From Paratinospora sagittata (taxonomy: Eukaryota; Streptophyta; Magnoliopsida; Ranunculales; Menispermaceae): DNA of 64,000 bases. Position 1 is the stretch's first letter; each line of letters opens with the position of its first letter. A model generated the notes under the pieces. It was not told the origin of the DNA, did no database searches, and worked only from the letters and a program-made list of their open reading frames with translations. The DNA lies in NCBI GenBank assembly GCA_035771175.1, contig CM069594.1, positions 11,346,620-11,410,619 of the forward strand. Direction: 5' to 3'. The position numbers were made by a program, and so were the translations under genes. Below, in pieces: positions 36,921 through 49,607 of the stretch.

Positions 36921-38073
36921 CTCAATTTTTCTATTCCTTACACAGTTTTGCCAGGTTATCTTAATTGAAATATGCTCTACTAACACCTAGATGATTCCCT
37001 TTGTCTCGCACGCCCAAAACAACTTTAGATTAAACAATGTTTTGAATTCAAATCATTTTGTACTCACTTGCTCTTTAACCTGCAACTTCTATTTTTGTAA
37101 AAACTCATTCTCTGATTTTCAAAAATACAACACGCACGATTTTTGTAAGTTAGATTGAGCTTTCCAAAGAGTTTTTCAAGAGAAGAAAGTAATGATTCTT
37201 GCATTTGCCAAAACAAGCTTCGAATTGAATCAAAATTGCAATCTGTCTTGATGATAACGTCATTGTTAAGCAAGTTCTTCATTTTATCCCTTTTGTGCTT
37301 AGATTTGTAGAGGGTATCCATTGTTTTAAACTGTAAGTATATGAAGTGGTCTCGGTAAGATAACAACATCAAAAAAGAACACAACACCGGTATTGCATCA
37401 AGAACACATCAAACAATAGCTTTCGAAGTCTACAAAGATCAAGCTCGAAGAACGAAGACATATCTCATGTCTAATGCATTAGTTTGATCTTTGGTGTGTA
37501 GGGTAACCTCTCGATCAAACTCAGCACTAAAACTATGAAAATTGCAAAGTCTTCAAGATCACTTCGATATAGTATTTCATTTTGAAAAAATGTTTTCCGT
37601 AAGGTTTTAATCATAATTCCAACGAGTTTTGAATTATTTAAAAGTGTTTTGAGTCAATGGAATGGTTCTTGAGTGTCAAAATATTAACTTTTCAAAAATA
37701 AGGCTATCCAGCAATTTGCCAAAATTCTCGAGAAGGCACTAACGCACTATCAGTGTTGATAGCACGTTGATAGGGTTCAATAATAAGACATTTGTTTTTC
37801 CTGGAAAATTGTCTATAGCGCGCAATCCCCTTTGATGACTCGCTATAAAGCTGTTTCCTTAATCCTTTCATTTTTAGTAAAATGGGCAATAGCGCGCTAT
37901 ATGCCTTGATAACACGCTATCGGAAAGTCTAAAAAACTCAAGCTCTCCAGTTTGTGTATATCGACCTGCTATCTGTCAATAGAGAACATGATACACAACC
38001 AAATAGCACACTATCTACGTCTGAGACCAAAATCAGATATTTCTAACGAGAAAGATGTGGGCACTTCTGCTTG
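36921..38073 (+). repeat. Satellite monomer M33 (family B)
   Basis: It is 1,153 bp (GTAAAAACTC) and has TTGTAGAGG with CACCGG and GAAAATTGC. M37 is its counterpart. Private bases are A at 36,924, C at 37,619 and T at 38,016. Confidence 0.97.
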
Positions 38074-39226
38074 CTCGATTTTTCTATTCCTTACACAGTT
38101 TTGCCAGGTTATCTTAATTGAAATATGCTCTACTAACACCTAGATGATTCCCTTTGTCTCGTACGCCCAAAACAACTTTAGATTAAACAATGTTTTGAAT
38201 TCAAATCATTTTGTACTCACTTGCTCTTTAACCTGCAACTTCTATTTTTATAAAACACTCATTCTCTGATTTTCAAAAATACAACACGCACGATTTTTGT
38301 AAGTTAGATTGAGCTTTCCAAAGAGTTTTTCAAGAGAAGAAAGTAATGATTCTTGCATTTGCCAAAACAAGCTTCGAATTGAATCAAAATTGCAATCTGT
38401 CTTGATGATAACGTCATTGTTAAGCAAGTTCTTCGTTTTATCCCTTTTGTGCTTAGATTTGCAGAGGGTATCCATTGTTTTAAACTGTAAGTATATGAAG
38501 TGGTCTCGGTAAGATAACACATCAAAAAAGAACACAACACCGGTATTGCATCAAGAACACATCAAACAATAGCTTTCGAAGTCTACAAAGATCAAGCTCG
38601 AAGAACGAAGACATATCTCATGTCTAATGCATTAGTTTGATCTTTGGTGTGTAGGGTAACCTCTCGATCAAACTCAGCACTAAAACTATGAAATTTGCAA
38701 AGTCTTCAAGATCACTTCGATATAGTATTTCATTTTGAAAAAATGTTTTTCGTAAGGTTTTAATCATAATTTCAACGAGTTTTGAATTATTTAAAAGTGT
38801 TTTGAGTCAATGGAATGGTTCTTGAGTGTCAAAATATTAACTTTTCAAAAATAAGGCTATCCAGCAATTTGCCAAAATTCTCGAGAAGGCACTAACGCAC
38901 TATCAGTGTTGATAGCACGTTGATAGGGTTCAATAATAAGACATTTGTTTTTTCTGGAAAATTGTCTATAGCGCGCAATCCCCTTTGATGACTCGCTATA
39001 AAGCTGTTTCCTTAATCTTTTCATTTTTAGTAAAATGGGCAATAGCGCGCTATAGGCCTTGATAACACGCTATCGGAAAGTCTAAAAAACTCAAGCTCTC
39101 CAGTTTGTGTATATCGACCTGCTATCTGTCAATAGAGAACATGATACACAACCAAATAGCACACTATCCACGTCTGAGACCAAAATCAGATATTTCTAAC
39201 GAGAAAAATGTGGGCACTTCTGCTTG
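38074..39226 (+). repeat. Satellite monomer M34 (family B)
   Basis: It is 1,153 bp (GATAACACATC) with CTCGTACGCC and CTTCGTTTT. It belongs to the M34/M38/M40/M46/M52 type. TTTTTCGTAAGG (T at 38,750) is not in the others. Confidence 0.97.
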
Positions 39227-40380
39227 CTCGATTTTTCTATTCCTTACCCAGTTTTGCCAGGTTATCTTAATTGAAATATGCTCTACTAACACCTAGATGA
39301 TTCCCTTTGTCTCGCACGCCCAAAACAACTTTAGATTAAACAATGTTTTGAATTCAAATCATTTTGTACTCACTTGCTCTTTAACCTGCAACTTCTATTT
39401 TTATAAAACACTCATTCTCTAATTTTCAAAAATACAACACGCACGATTTTTGTAAGTTAGATTGAGCTTTCCAAAGAGTTTTTCAAGAGAAGAAAGTAAT
39501 GATTCTTGCATTTGCCAAAACAAGCTTCGAATTGAATCAAAATTGCAATCTGTCTTGATGATAACGTCATTGTTAAGCAAGTTCTTCATTTTATCCCTTT
39601 TGTGCTTAGATTTGCAGAGGGTATCCATTGTTTTAAACTGTAAGTATATGAAGTGGTCTCGGTAAGATAACAACATCAAAAAAGAACACAACATCGGTAT
39701 TGCATCAAGAACACATCAAACAATAGCTTTCGAAGTCTACAAAGATCAAGCTCGAAGAACGAAGACATATCTCATGTCTAATGCATTAGTTTGATCTTTG
39801 GTGTGTAGGGTAACCTCTCGATCAAACTCAGCACTAAAACTATGAAATTTGCAAAGTATTCAAGATCACTTCGATATAGTATTTCATTTTGAAAAAATGT
39901 TTTCCGTAAGGTTTTAATCATAATTTCAACGAGTTTTGAATTATTTAAAAGTGTTTTGAGTCAATGGAATGGTTCTTGAGTGTCAAAATATTAACTTTTC
40001 AAAAATAAGGCTATCCAGCAATTTGCCAAAATTCTCGAGAAGGCACAAACGCACTATCAGTGTTGATAGCACGTTGATAGGGTTCAATAATAAGACATTT
40101 GTTTTTTCTGGAAAATTGTCTATAGCGCGCAATCCCCTTTGATGACTCGCTATAAAGCTGTTGCCTTAATCTTTTCATTTTTAATAAAATGGGCAATAGC
40201 GCGCTATAGGCCTTGATAACACGCTATCGGAAAGTCTAAAAAACTCAAGCTCTCCAGTTTGTGTATATCGACCTGCTATCTGTCAATATAGAACATGATA
40301 CACAACCAAATAGCACACTATCCACGTCTGAGACCAAAATCAGATATTTCTAACGAGAAAAATGTGGGCACTTCTGCTTG
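39227..40380 (+). repeat. Satellite monomer M35 (family B)
   Basis: It has TTACCCAG (C at 39,248), CTCTAATTTTC (A at 39,421), AACATCGG (T at 39,694), AAAGTATTC, CACAAACGC (A at 40,047) and TTAATAAAA (A at 40,184). M47 and M53 carry the full set; M39 carries only the 5' half. Confidence 0.97.
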
Positions 40381-41533
40381 CTCGATTTTTCTATTCCTTA
40401 CACAGTTTTGCCAGGTTATCTTAATTGAAATATGCTCTACTAACACCTAGATGATTCCCTTTGTCTCGCACGCCCAAAACAACTTTAGATTAAACAATGT
40501 TTTGAATTCAAATCATTTTGTACTCACTTGCTCTTTAACCTGCAACTTCTATTTTTGTAAAAACTCATTCTCTGATTTTCAAAAATACAACACGCACGAT
40601 TTTTGTAAGTTAGATTGAGCTTTCCAAAGAGTTTTTCAAGAGAAGAAAGTAATGATTCTTGCATTTGCCAAAACAAGCTTCGAATTGAGTCAAAATTGCA
40701 ATCGGTCTTGATGATAACGTCATTGTTCAGCAAGTTCTTCATTTTATCCCTTTTGTGCTTAGATTTGCAAAGGGTATCCATTGTTTTAAACTGTAAGTAT
40801 ATGAAGTGGTCTCGGTAAGATAACAACATCAAAAAAGAACACAACACCGGTATTGCATCAAGAACACATCAAACAATAGCTTTCGAAGTCTACAAAGATC
40901 AAGCTCGAAGAACGAAGACATATCTCATGTCTAATGCATTAGTTTGATCTTTGGTGTGTAGGGTAACCTCTCGATCAAACTCAGCACTAAAACTATGAAA
41001 ATTGCAAAGTCTTCAAGATCACTTCGATATAGTATTTCATTTTGAAAAAATGTTTTCCGTAAGGTTTTAATCATAATTTCAACGAGTTTTGAATTATTTA
41101 AAAGTGTTTTGAGTCAATGGAATGGTTCTTGAGTGTCAAAATATTAACTTTTCAAAAATAAGGCTATCCAGCAATTTGCCAAAATTCTCGAGAAGGCACT
41201 AACGCACTATCAGTGTTGATAGCACGTTGATAGGGTTCAATAATAAGACATTTGTTTTTCCTGGAAAATTGTCTATAGCGCGCAATCCCCTTTGATGACT
41301 CGCTATAAAGCTGTTTCCTTAATCCTTTCATTTTTAGTAAAATGGGCAATAGCGCGCTATATGCCTTGATAACACGCTATCGGAAAGTCTAAAAAACTCA
41401 AGCTCTCTAGTTTGTGTATATCGACCTGCTATCTGTCAATATAGAACATGATACACAACCAAATAGCACACTATCCACGTCTGAGACCAAAATCAGATAT
41501 TTCTAACGAGAAAAATGTGGGCACTTCTGCTTG
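40381..41533 (+). repeat. Satellite monomer M36 (family B with family-A patch)
   Basis: It is 1,153 bp (GTAAAAACTC). It has G at 40,689 and A at 40,770 around the CGGTC/TTCAGC patch. The 3' half is the TTTTTCCTGG, TATATGCC, CTCTCTAG, CAATATAG type of M29 and M32. Confidence 0.97.
40687..40733. other. Family-A patch inside a family-B monomer (M36)
   Basis: M36 has CAATCGGTC and TTCAGCAAG, both diagnostic of family A, flanked by B markers on both sides (GTAAAAACTC at about 40,557, CACCGGTATT at about 40,846). The shortest span that explains this is under 50 bp. It fits a conversion tract or retained ancestral bases. Confidence 0.7.
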
Positions 41534-42686
41534 CTCGATTTTTCTATTCCTTACACAGTTTTGCCAGGTTATCTTAATTGAAATATGCTCTACTAACACC
41601 TAGATGATTCCCTTTGTCTCGCACGCCCAAAACAACTTTAGATTAAACAATGTTTTGAATTCAAATCATTTTGTACTCACTTGCTCTTTAACCTGCAACT
41701 TCTATTTTTGTAAAAACTCATTCTCTGATTTTCAAAAATACAACACGCACGATTTTTGTAAGTTAGATTGAGCTTTCCAAAGAGTTTTTCAAGAGAAGAA
41801 AGTAATGATTCTTGCATTTGCCAAAACAAGCTTCGAATTGAATCAAAATTGCAATCTGTCTTGATGATAACGTCATTGTTAAGCAAGTTCTTCATTTTAT
41901 CCCTTTTGTGCTTAGATTTGTAGAGGGTATCCATTGTTTTAAACTGTAAGTATATGAAGTGGTCTCGGTAAGATAACAACATCAAAAAAGAACACAACAC
42001 CGGTATTGCATCAAGAACACATCAAACAATAGCTTTCGAAGTCTACAAAGATCAAGCTCGAAGAACGAAGACATATCTCATGTCTAATGCATTAGTTTGA
42101 TCTTTGGTGTGTAGGGTAACCTCTCGATCAAACTCAGCACTAAAACTATGAAAATTGCAAAGTCTTCAAGATCACTTCGATATAGTATTTCATTTTGAAA
42201 AAATGTTTTTCGTAAGGTTTTAATCATAATTTCAACGAGTTTTGAATTATTTAAAAGTGTTTTGAGTCAATGGAATGGTTCTTGAGTGTCAAAATATTAA
42301 CTTTTCAAAAATAAGGCTATCCAGCAATTTGCCAAAATTCTCGAGAAGGCACTAACGCACTATCAGTGTTGATAGCACGTTGATAGGGTTCAATAATAAG
42401 ACATTTGTTTTTCCTGGAAAATTGTCTATAGCGCGCAATCCCCTTTGATGACTCGCTATAAAGCTGTTTCCTTAATCCTTTCATTTTTAGTAAAATGGGC
42501 AATAGCGCGCTATATGCCTTGATAACACGCTATCGGAAAGTCTAAAAAACTCAAGCTCTCCAGTTTGTGTATATCGACCTGCTATCTGTCAATAGAGAAC
42601 ATGATACACAACCAAATAGCACACTATCCACGTCTGAGACCAAAATCAGATATTTCTAACGAGAAAGATGTGGGCACTTCTGCTTG
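41534..42686 (+). repeat. Satellite monomer M37 (family B)
   Basis: It matches M33 (GTAAAAACTC, TTGTAGAGG, CACCGG) with TTTTTCGTAAGG (T at 42,210). Confidence 0.97.
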
Positions 42687-43839
42687 CTCGATTTTTCTAT
42701 TCCTTACACAGTTTTGCCAGGTTATCTTAATTGAAATATGCTCTACTAACACCTAGATGATTCCCTTTGTCTCGTACGCCCAAAACAACTTTAGATTAAA
42801 CAATGTTTTGAATTCAAATCATTTTGTACTCACTTGCTCTTTAACCTGCAACTTCTATTTTTATAAAACACTCATTCTCTGATTTTCAAAAATACAACAC
42901 GCACGATTTTTGTAAGTTAGATTGAGCTTTCCAAAGAGTTTTTCAAGAGAAGAAAGTAATGATTCTTGCATTTGCCAAAACAAGCTTCGAATTGAATCAA
43001 AATTGCAATCTGTCTTGATGATAACGTCATTGTTAAGCAAGTTCTTCGTTTTATCCCTTTTGTGCTTAGATTTGCAGAGGGTATCCATTGTTTTAAACTG
43101 TAAGTATATGAAGTGGTCTCGGTAAGATAACACATCAAAAAAGAACACAACACCCGTATTGCATCAAGAACACATCAAACAATAGCTTTCGAAGTCTACA
43201 AAGATCAAGCTCGAAGAACGAAGACATATCTCATGTCTAATGCATTAGTTTGATCTTTGGTGTGTAGGGTAACCTCTCGATCAAACTCAGCACTAAAACT
43301 ATGAAATTTGCAAAGTCTTCAAGATCACTTCGATATAGTATTTCATTTTGAAAAAATGTTTTCCGTAAGGTTTTAATCATAATTTCAACGAGTTTTGAAT
43401 TATTTAAAAGTGTTTTGAGTCAATGGAATGGTTCTTGAGTGTCAAAATATTAACTTTTCAAAAATAAGGCTATCCAGCAATTTGCCAAAATTCTCGAGAA
43501 GGCACTAACGCACTATCAGTGTTGATAGCACGTTGATAGGGTTCAATAATAAGACATTTGTTTTTTCTGGAAAATTGTCTATAGCGCGCAATCCCCTTTG
43601 ATGACTCGCTATAAAGCTGTTTCCTTAATCTTTTCATTTTTAGTAAAATGGGCAATAGCGCGCTATAGGCCTTGATAACACGCTATCGGAAAGTCTAAAA
43701 AACTCAAGCTCTCCAGTTTGTGTATATCGACCTGCTATCTGTCAATAGAGAACATGATACACAACCAAATAGCACACTATCCACGTCTGAGACCAAAATC
43801 AGATATTTCTAACGAGAAAAATGTGGGCACTTCTGCTTG
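42687..43839 (+). repeat. Satellite monomer M38 (family B)
   Basis: It matches M34 (CTCGTACGCC, CTTCGTTTT, GATAACACATC) but with CACCCGTATTG, as in M40 and M52. Confidence 0.97.
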
Positions 43840-44993
43840 CTCGATTTTTCTATTCCTTACCCAGTTTTGCCAGGTTATCTTAATTGAAATATGCTCTACT
43901 AACACCTAGATGATTCCCTTTGTCTCGCACGCCCAAAACAACTTTAGATTAAACAATGTTTTGAATTCAAATCATTTTGTACTCACTTGCTCTTTAACCT
44001 GCAACTTCTATTTTTATAAAACACTCATTCTCTAATTTTCAAAAATACAACACGCACGATTTTTGTAAGTTAGATTGAGCTTTCCAAAGAGTTTTTCAAG
44101 AGAAGAAAGTAATGATTCTTGCATTTGCCAAAACAAGCTTCGAATTGAATCAAAATTGCAATCTGTCTTGATGATAACGTCATTGTTAAGCAAGTTCTTC
44201 ATTTTATCCCTTTTGTGCTTAGATTTGCAGAGGGTATCCATTGTTTTAAACTGTAAGTATATGAAGTGGTCTCGGTAAGATAACAACATCAAAAAAGAAC
44301 ACAACATCGGTATTGCATCAAGAACACATCAAACAATAGCTTTCGAAGTCTACAAAGATCAAGCTCGAAGAACGAAGACATATCTCATGTCTAATGCATT
44401 AGTTTGATCTTTGGTGTGTAGGGTAACCTCTCGATCAAACTCAGCACTAAAACTATGAAAATTGCAAAGTCTTCAAGATCACTTCGATATAGTATTTCAT
44501 TTTGAAAAAATGTTTTTCGTAAGGTTTTAATCATAATTTCAACGAGTTTTGAATTATTTAAAAGTGTTTTGAGTCAATGGAATGGTTCTTGAGTGTCAAA
44601 ATATTAACTTTTCAAAAATAAGGCTATCCAGCAATTTGCCAAAATTCTCGAGAAGGCACTAACGCACTATCAGTGTTGATAGCACGTTGATAGGGTTCAA
44701 TAATAAGACATTTGTTTTTCCTGGAAAATTGTCTATAGCGCGCAATCCCCTTTGATGACTCGCTATAAAGCTGTTTCCTTAATCCTTTCATTTTTAGTAA
44801 AATGGGCAATAGCGCGCTATATGCCTTGATAACACGCTATCGGAAAGTCTAAAAAACTCAAGCTCTCCAGTTTGTGTATATCGACCTGCTATCTGTCAAT
44901 AGAGAACATGATACACAACCAAATAGCACACTATCCACGTCTGAGACCAAAATCAGATATTTCTAACGAGAAAGATGTGGGCACTTCTGCTTG
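43840..44993 (+). repeat. Satellite monomer M39 (family B, recombinant)
   Basis: The 5' half matches M35 (C at 43,861, A at 44,034, T at 44,307). The 3' half matches M37 (T at 44,517, TTTTTCCTGG, TATATGCC, GAGAAAGATG). Confidence 0.97.
44310..44458. other. Register shift of two monomers within M39
   Basis: Upstream, M39 matches M35 (TTACCCAG at 43,861, CTAATTTTC at 44,034, AACATCGG at 44,307). Downstream it matches M37: GAAAATTGC, TTTTTCGTAAGG with T at 44,517, TTTTTCCTGG and TATATGCC. The following monomer M40 then matches M38, so sequence after this point repeats that 2,307 bp upstream. Monomer length is unchanged, which is the signature of homologous unequal exchange. Confidence 0.8.
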
Positions 44994-46146
44994 CTCGATT
45001 TTTCTATTCCTTACACAGTTTTGCCAGGTTATCTTAATTGAAATATGCTCTACTAACACCTAGATGATTCCCTTTGTCTCGTACGCCCAAAACAACTTTA
45101 GATTAAACAATGTTTTGAATTCAAATCATTTTGTACTCACTTGCTCTTTAACCTGCAACTTCTATTTTTATAAAACACTCATTCTCTGATTTTCAAAAAT
45201 ACAACACGCACGATTTTTGTAAGTTAGATTGAGCTTTCCAAAGAGTTTTTCAAGAGAAGAAAGTAATGATTCTTGCATTTGCCAAAACAAGCTTCGAATT
45301 GAATCAAAATTGCAATCTGTCTTGATGATAACGTCATTGTTAAGCAAGTTCTTCGTTTTATCCCTTTTGTGCTTAGATTTGCAGAGGGTATCCATTGTTT
45401 TAAACTGTAAGTATATGAAGTGGTCTCGGTAAGATAACACATCAAAAAAGAACACAACACCCGTATTGCATCAAGAACACATCAAACAATAGCTTTCGAA
45501 GTCTACAAAGATCAAGCTCGAAGAACGAAGACATATCTCATGTCTAATGCATTAGTTTGATCTTTGGTGTGTAGGGTAACCTCTCGATCAAACTCAGCAC
45601 TAAAACTATGAAATTTGCAAAGTCTTCAAGATCACTTCGATATAGTATTTCATTTTGAAAAAATGTTTTCCGTAAGGTTTTAATCATAATTTCAACGAGT
45701 TTTGAATTATTTAAAAGTGTTTTGAGTCAATGGAATGGTTCTTGAGTGTCAAAATATTAACTTTTCAAAAATAAGGCTATCCAGCAATTTGCCAAAATTC
45801 TCGAGAAGGCACTAACGCACTATCAGTGTTGATAGCACGTTGATAGGGTTCAATAATAAGACATTTGTTTTTTCTGGAAAATTGTCTATAGCGCGCAATC
45901 CCCTTTGATGACTCGCTATAAAGCTGTTTCCTTAATCTTTTCATTTTTAGTAAAATGGGCAATAGCGCGCTATATGCCTTGATAACACGCTATCGGAAAG
46001 TCTAAAAAACTCAAGCTCTCCAGTTTGTGTATATCGACCTGCTATCTGTCAATAGAGAACATGATACACAACCAAATAGCACACTATCCACGTCTGAGAC
46101 CAAAATCAGATATTTCTAACGAGAAAAATGTGGGCACTTCTGCTTG
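44994..46146 (+). repeat. Satellite monomer M40 (family B)
   Basis: It matches M38, including CACCCGTATTG and the 1,153-bp length. Its 3' end has TATATGCC instead of TATAGGCC, and it is followed by TTACACAG rather than TTACCCAG. Confidence 0.97.
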
Positions 46147-47852
46147 CTCGATTTTTCTATTCCTTACACAGTTTTGCCAGGTTATCTTAATTGAAATATG
46201 CTCTACTAACACCTAGATGATTCCCTTTGTCTCGCACGCCCAAAACAACTTTAGATTAAACAATGTTTTGAATTCAAATCATTTTGTACTCACTTGCTCT
46301 TTAACCTGCAACTTCTATTTTTATAAAACACTCATTCTCTGATTTTCAAAAAAACAACACGCACGATTTTTGTAAGTTAGATTGAGCTTTCCAAAGAGTT
46401 TTTCAAGAGAAGAAAGTAATGATTCTTGCATTTGCCAAAACAAGCTTCGAATTGAATCAAAATTGCAATCTGTCTTGATGATAACGTCATTGTTAAGCAA
46501 GTTCTTCGTTTTATCCCTTTTGTGCTTAGATTTGCAGAGGGTATCCATTGTTTTAAACTGTAAGTATATGAAGTGGTCTCGGTAAGATAACAACATCAAA
46601 AAAGAACACAACACCGGTATTGCATCAAGAACACATCAAACAATAGCTTTCGAAGTCTACAAAGATCAAGCTCGAAGAACGAAGACATATCTCATGTCTA
46701 ATTCATTAGTTTGATCTTTGGTGTGTAGGGTAACCTCTCGATCAAACTCAGCACTAAAACTATGAAATTTGCAAAGTCTTCAAGATCACTTCGATATAGT
46801 ATTTCATTTTGAAAAAATGTTTTCCGTAAGGTTTTAAACATAATTTCAACGAGTTTTGAATTTTTTAAAAGTGTTTTGAGTCATTGGAATGGTTCTTGAG
46901 TGTCAAAATATTAACTTTTCAAAAATAATGCTATCCAGCAATTTGTCAAAATTATCGAGAAGGCACTAACGCACTATCAGTGTTGATAGCACGTTGATAG
47001 GGTTCAATAATAAGACATTTGTTTTTTCTGGAAAATTGTCTATAGCGCGCAATCCCCTTTGATGACTCGCTATAAAGCTGTTGCCTTAATCTTTTCATTT
47101 TTAATAAAATGGGCAATAGCGCGCTATAGGCCTTGATAACACGCTATCGGAAAGTCTAAAAAACTCAAGCTCTCCAGTTTGTGTATATCGACCTGCTATC
47201 TGTCAATATAGAACATGATACACAACCAAATAGCACACTATCCACGTCTGAGACCAAAATCAGATATTTCTAACGAGAAAAATGTGGGCACTTCTGCGTG
47301 CTCGATTTTTCTATTCCTTACACAGTTTTGCCAGGTTATCTTAATTGAAATATGCTCTACTAACACCTAGATGATTCCCTTTGTCTCGCACGCCCAAAAC
47401 AACTTTAGATTAAACAATGTTTTGAATTCAAATCATTTTGTACTCACTTGCTCTTTAACCTGCAACTTCTATTTTTATAAAACACTCATTCTCTGATTTT
47501 CAAAAATACAACACGCACGATTTTTGTAAGTTAGATTGAGCTTTCCAAAGAGTTTTTCAAGAGAAGAAAGTAATGATTCTTGCATTTGCCAAAACAAGCT
47601 TCGAATTGAATCAAAATTGCAATCTGTCTTGATGATAACGTCATTGTTAAGCAAGTTCTTCGTTTTATCCCTTTTGTGCTTAGATTTGCAGAGGGTATCC
47701 ATTGTTTTAAACTGTAAGTATATGAAGTGGTCTCGGTAAGATAACAACATCAAAAAAGAACACAACACCGGTATTGCATCAAGAACACATCAAACAATAG
47801 CTTTCGAAGTCTACAAAGATCAAGCTCGAAGAACGAAGACATATCTCATGTC
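45950..47852 (+). repeat. Segment repeated at a 14-monomer (16,148-bp) offset, copy 1
   Basis: M40(3')-M41-M42(5') recurs at the right end of the window. Rare markers shared by both are the all-A run at 46,353, TAATTCATTAG (T at 46,703), TTAATAAAA and GCGTGCTCG at about 47,298. Copy 1 has a private T at 46,946. Confidence 0.85.
46147..47300 (+). repeat. Satellite monomer M41 (family B)
   Basis: It has A at 46,353 (all-A run) and TAATTCATTAG (T at 46,703), which breaks the 12-bp palindrome. It also has AAACATAAT, GTCATTGG and GCGTGCTCG at its end. M55 is its counterpart. T at 46,946 is private. Confidence 0.97.
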
Positions 47853-48454
47853 TAATGCATTCGTTTGATCTTTGGTGTGTAGGGTAACCTCTCGATCAAA
47901 CTCAGCACTAAAACTATGAAATTTGCAAAGTCTTCAAGATCACTTCGATATAGTATTTCATTTTGAAAAAATGTTTTCCGTAAGGTTTTAAACATAATTT
48001 CAACGAGTTTTGAATTTTTTAAAAGTGTTTTGAGTCATTGGAATGGTTCTTGAGTGTCAAAATATTAACTTTTCAAAAATAATGCTATCCAGCAATTTGC
48101 CAAAATTATCGAGAAGGCACTAACGCACTATCAGTGTTGATAACACGTTGATAGGGTTCAATAATAAGACATTTGTTTTTTCTGGAAAATTGTCTATAGC
48201 GCGCAATCCCCTTTGATGACTCGCTATAAAGCTGTTGCCTTAATCTTTTCATTTTTAATAAAATGGGCAATAGCGCGCTATAGGCCTTGATAACACGCTA
48301 TCGGAAAGTCTAAAAAACTCAAGCTCTCCAGTTTGTGTATATCGACCTGCTATCTGTCAATATAGAACATGATACACAACCAAATAGCACACTATCCACG
48401 TCTGAGACCAAAATCAGATATTTCTAACGAGAAAAATGTGGGCACTTCTGCGTG
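47301..48454 (+). repeat. Satellite monomer M42 (family B)
   Basis: It is an AAACATAAT, GTCATTGG, AATGCTATCC type with TTAATAAAA and GCGTGCTCG. Private bases are C at 47,862 and A at 48,143. M56 matches its 5' half. Confidence 0.97.
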
Positions 48455-49607
48455 CTCGATTTTTCTATTCCTTACACAGTTTTGCCAGGTTATCTTAATT
48501 GAAATATGCTCTACTAACACCTAGATGATTCCCTTTGTCTCGCACGCCCAAAACAACTTTAGATTAAACAATGTTTTGAATTCAAATCATTTTGTACTCA
48601 CTTGCTCTTTAACCTGCAACTTCTATTTTTGTAAAAACTCATTCTCTGATTTTCAAAAATACAACACGCACGATTTTTGTAAGTTAGATTGAGCTTTCCA
48701 AAGAGTTTTTCAAGAGAAGAAAGTAATGATTCTTGCATTTGCCAAAACAAGCTTCGAATTGAATCAAAATTGCAATCTGTCTTGATGATAACGTCATTGT
48801 TAAGCAAGTTCTTCATTTTATCCCTTTTGTGCTTAGATTTGCAGAGGGTATCCATTGTTTTAAACTGTAAGTATATGAAGTGGTCTCGGTAAGATAACAA
48901 CATCAAAAAAGAACACAACACCCGTATTGCATCAAGAACACATCAAACAATAGCTTTCGAAGTCTACAAAGATCAAGCTCGAAGAACGAAGACATATCTC
49001 ATGTCTAATGCATTAGTTTGATCTTTGGTGTGTAGGGTAACCTCTCGATCAAACTCAGCACTAAAACTATGAAATTTGCAAAGTATTCAAGATCACTTCG
49101 ATATAGTATTTCATTTTGAAAAAATGTTTTCCGTAAGGTTTTAATCATAATTTCAAGGAGTTTTGAATTATTTAAAAGTGTTTTGAGTCAATGGAATGGT
49201 TCTTGAGTGTCAATATATTAACTTTTCAAAAATAAGGCTATCCAGCAATTTGCCAAAATTCTCGAGAAGGCACTAACGCACTATCAGTGTTGATAGCACG
49301 TTGATAGGGTTCAATAATAAGACATTTGTTTTTTCTGGAAAATTGTCTATAGCGCGCAATCCCCTTTGATGACTCGCTATAAAGCTGTTTCCTTAATCTT
49401 TTCATTTTTAGTAAAATGGGCAATAGCGCGCTATATGCCTTGATAACACGCTATCGGAAAGTCTAAAAAACTCAAGCTCTCCAGTTTGTGTATATCGACC
49501 TGCTATCTGTCAATAGAGAACATGATACACAACCAAATAGCACACTATCCACGTCTGAGACCAAAATCAGATATTTCTAACGAGAAAAATGTGGGCACTT
49601 CTGCTTG
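48455..49607 (+). repeat. Satellite monomer M43 (family B)
   Basis: It is 1,153 bp (GTAAAAACTC) with CACCCGTATTG, AAAGTATTC, CAAGGAG (G at 49,157) and TCAATATATT. M54 has the same 3' combination. Confidence 0.97.

Larger units (their letters stand above)
36921..41533 (+). repeat. Four-monomer higher-order repeat of family B, copy 1 (M33-M36)
   Basis: M33, M34 and M35 recur as M37, M38 and the 5' half of M39 at an offset of 4,613 bp. Markers are GTAAAAACTC with TTGTAGAGG (M33/M37), CTCGTACGCC with CTTCGTTTT and GATAACACATC (M34/M38), and TTACCCAG with CTCTAATTTTC and AACATCGG (M35/M39). M36 is not matched by M40, because the second copy changes register in M39. Confidence 0.88.
41534..44310 (+). 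repeat. Four-monomer higher-order repeat of family B, copy 2, truncated by a register shift
   Basis: M37, M38 and the first part of M39 match M33, M34 and M35. After AACATCGG at about 44,305 the M35-like markers (AAAGTATTC, CACAAACGC, TTAATAAAA) are missing, and M37-like sequence takes over by about 44,458. Confidence 0.88.
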
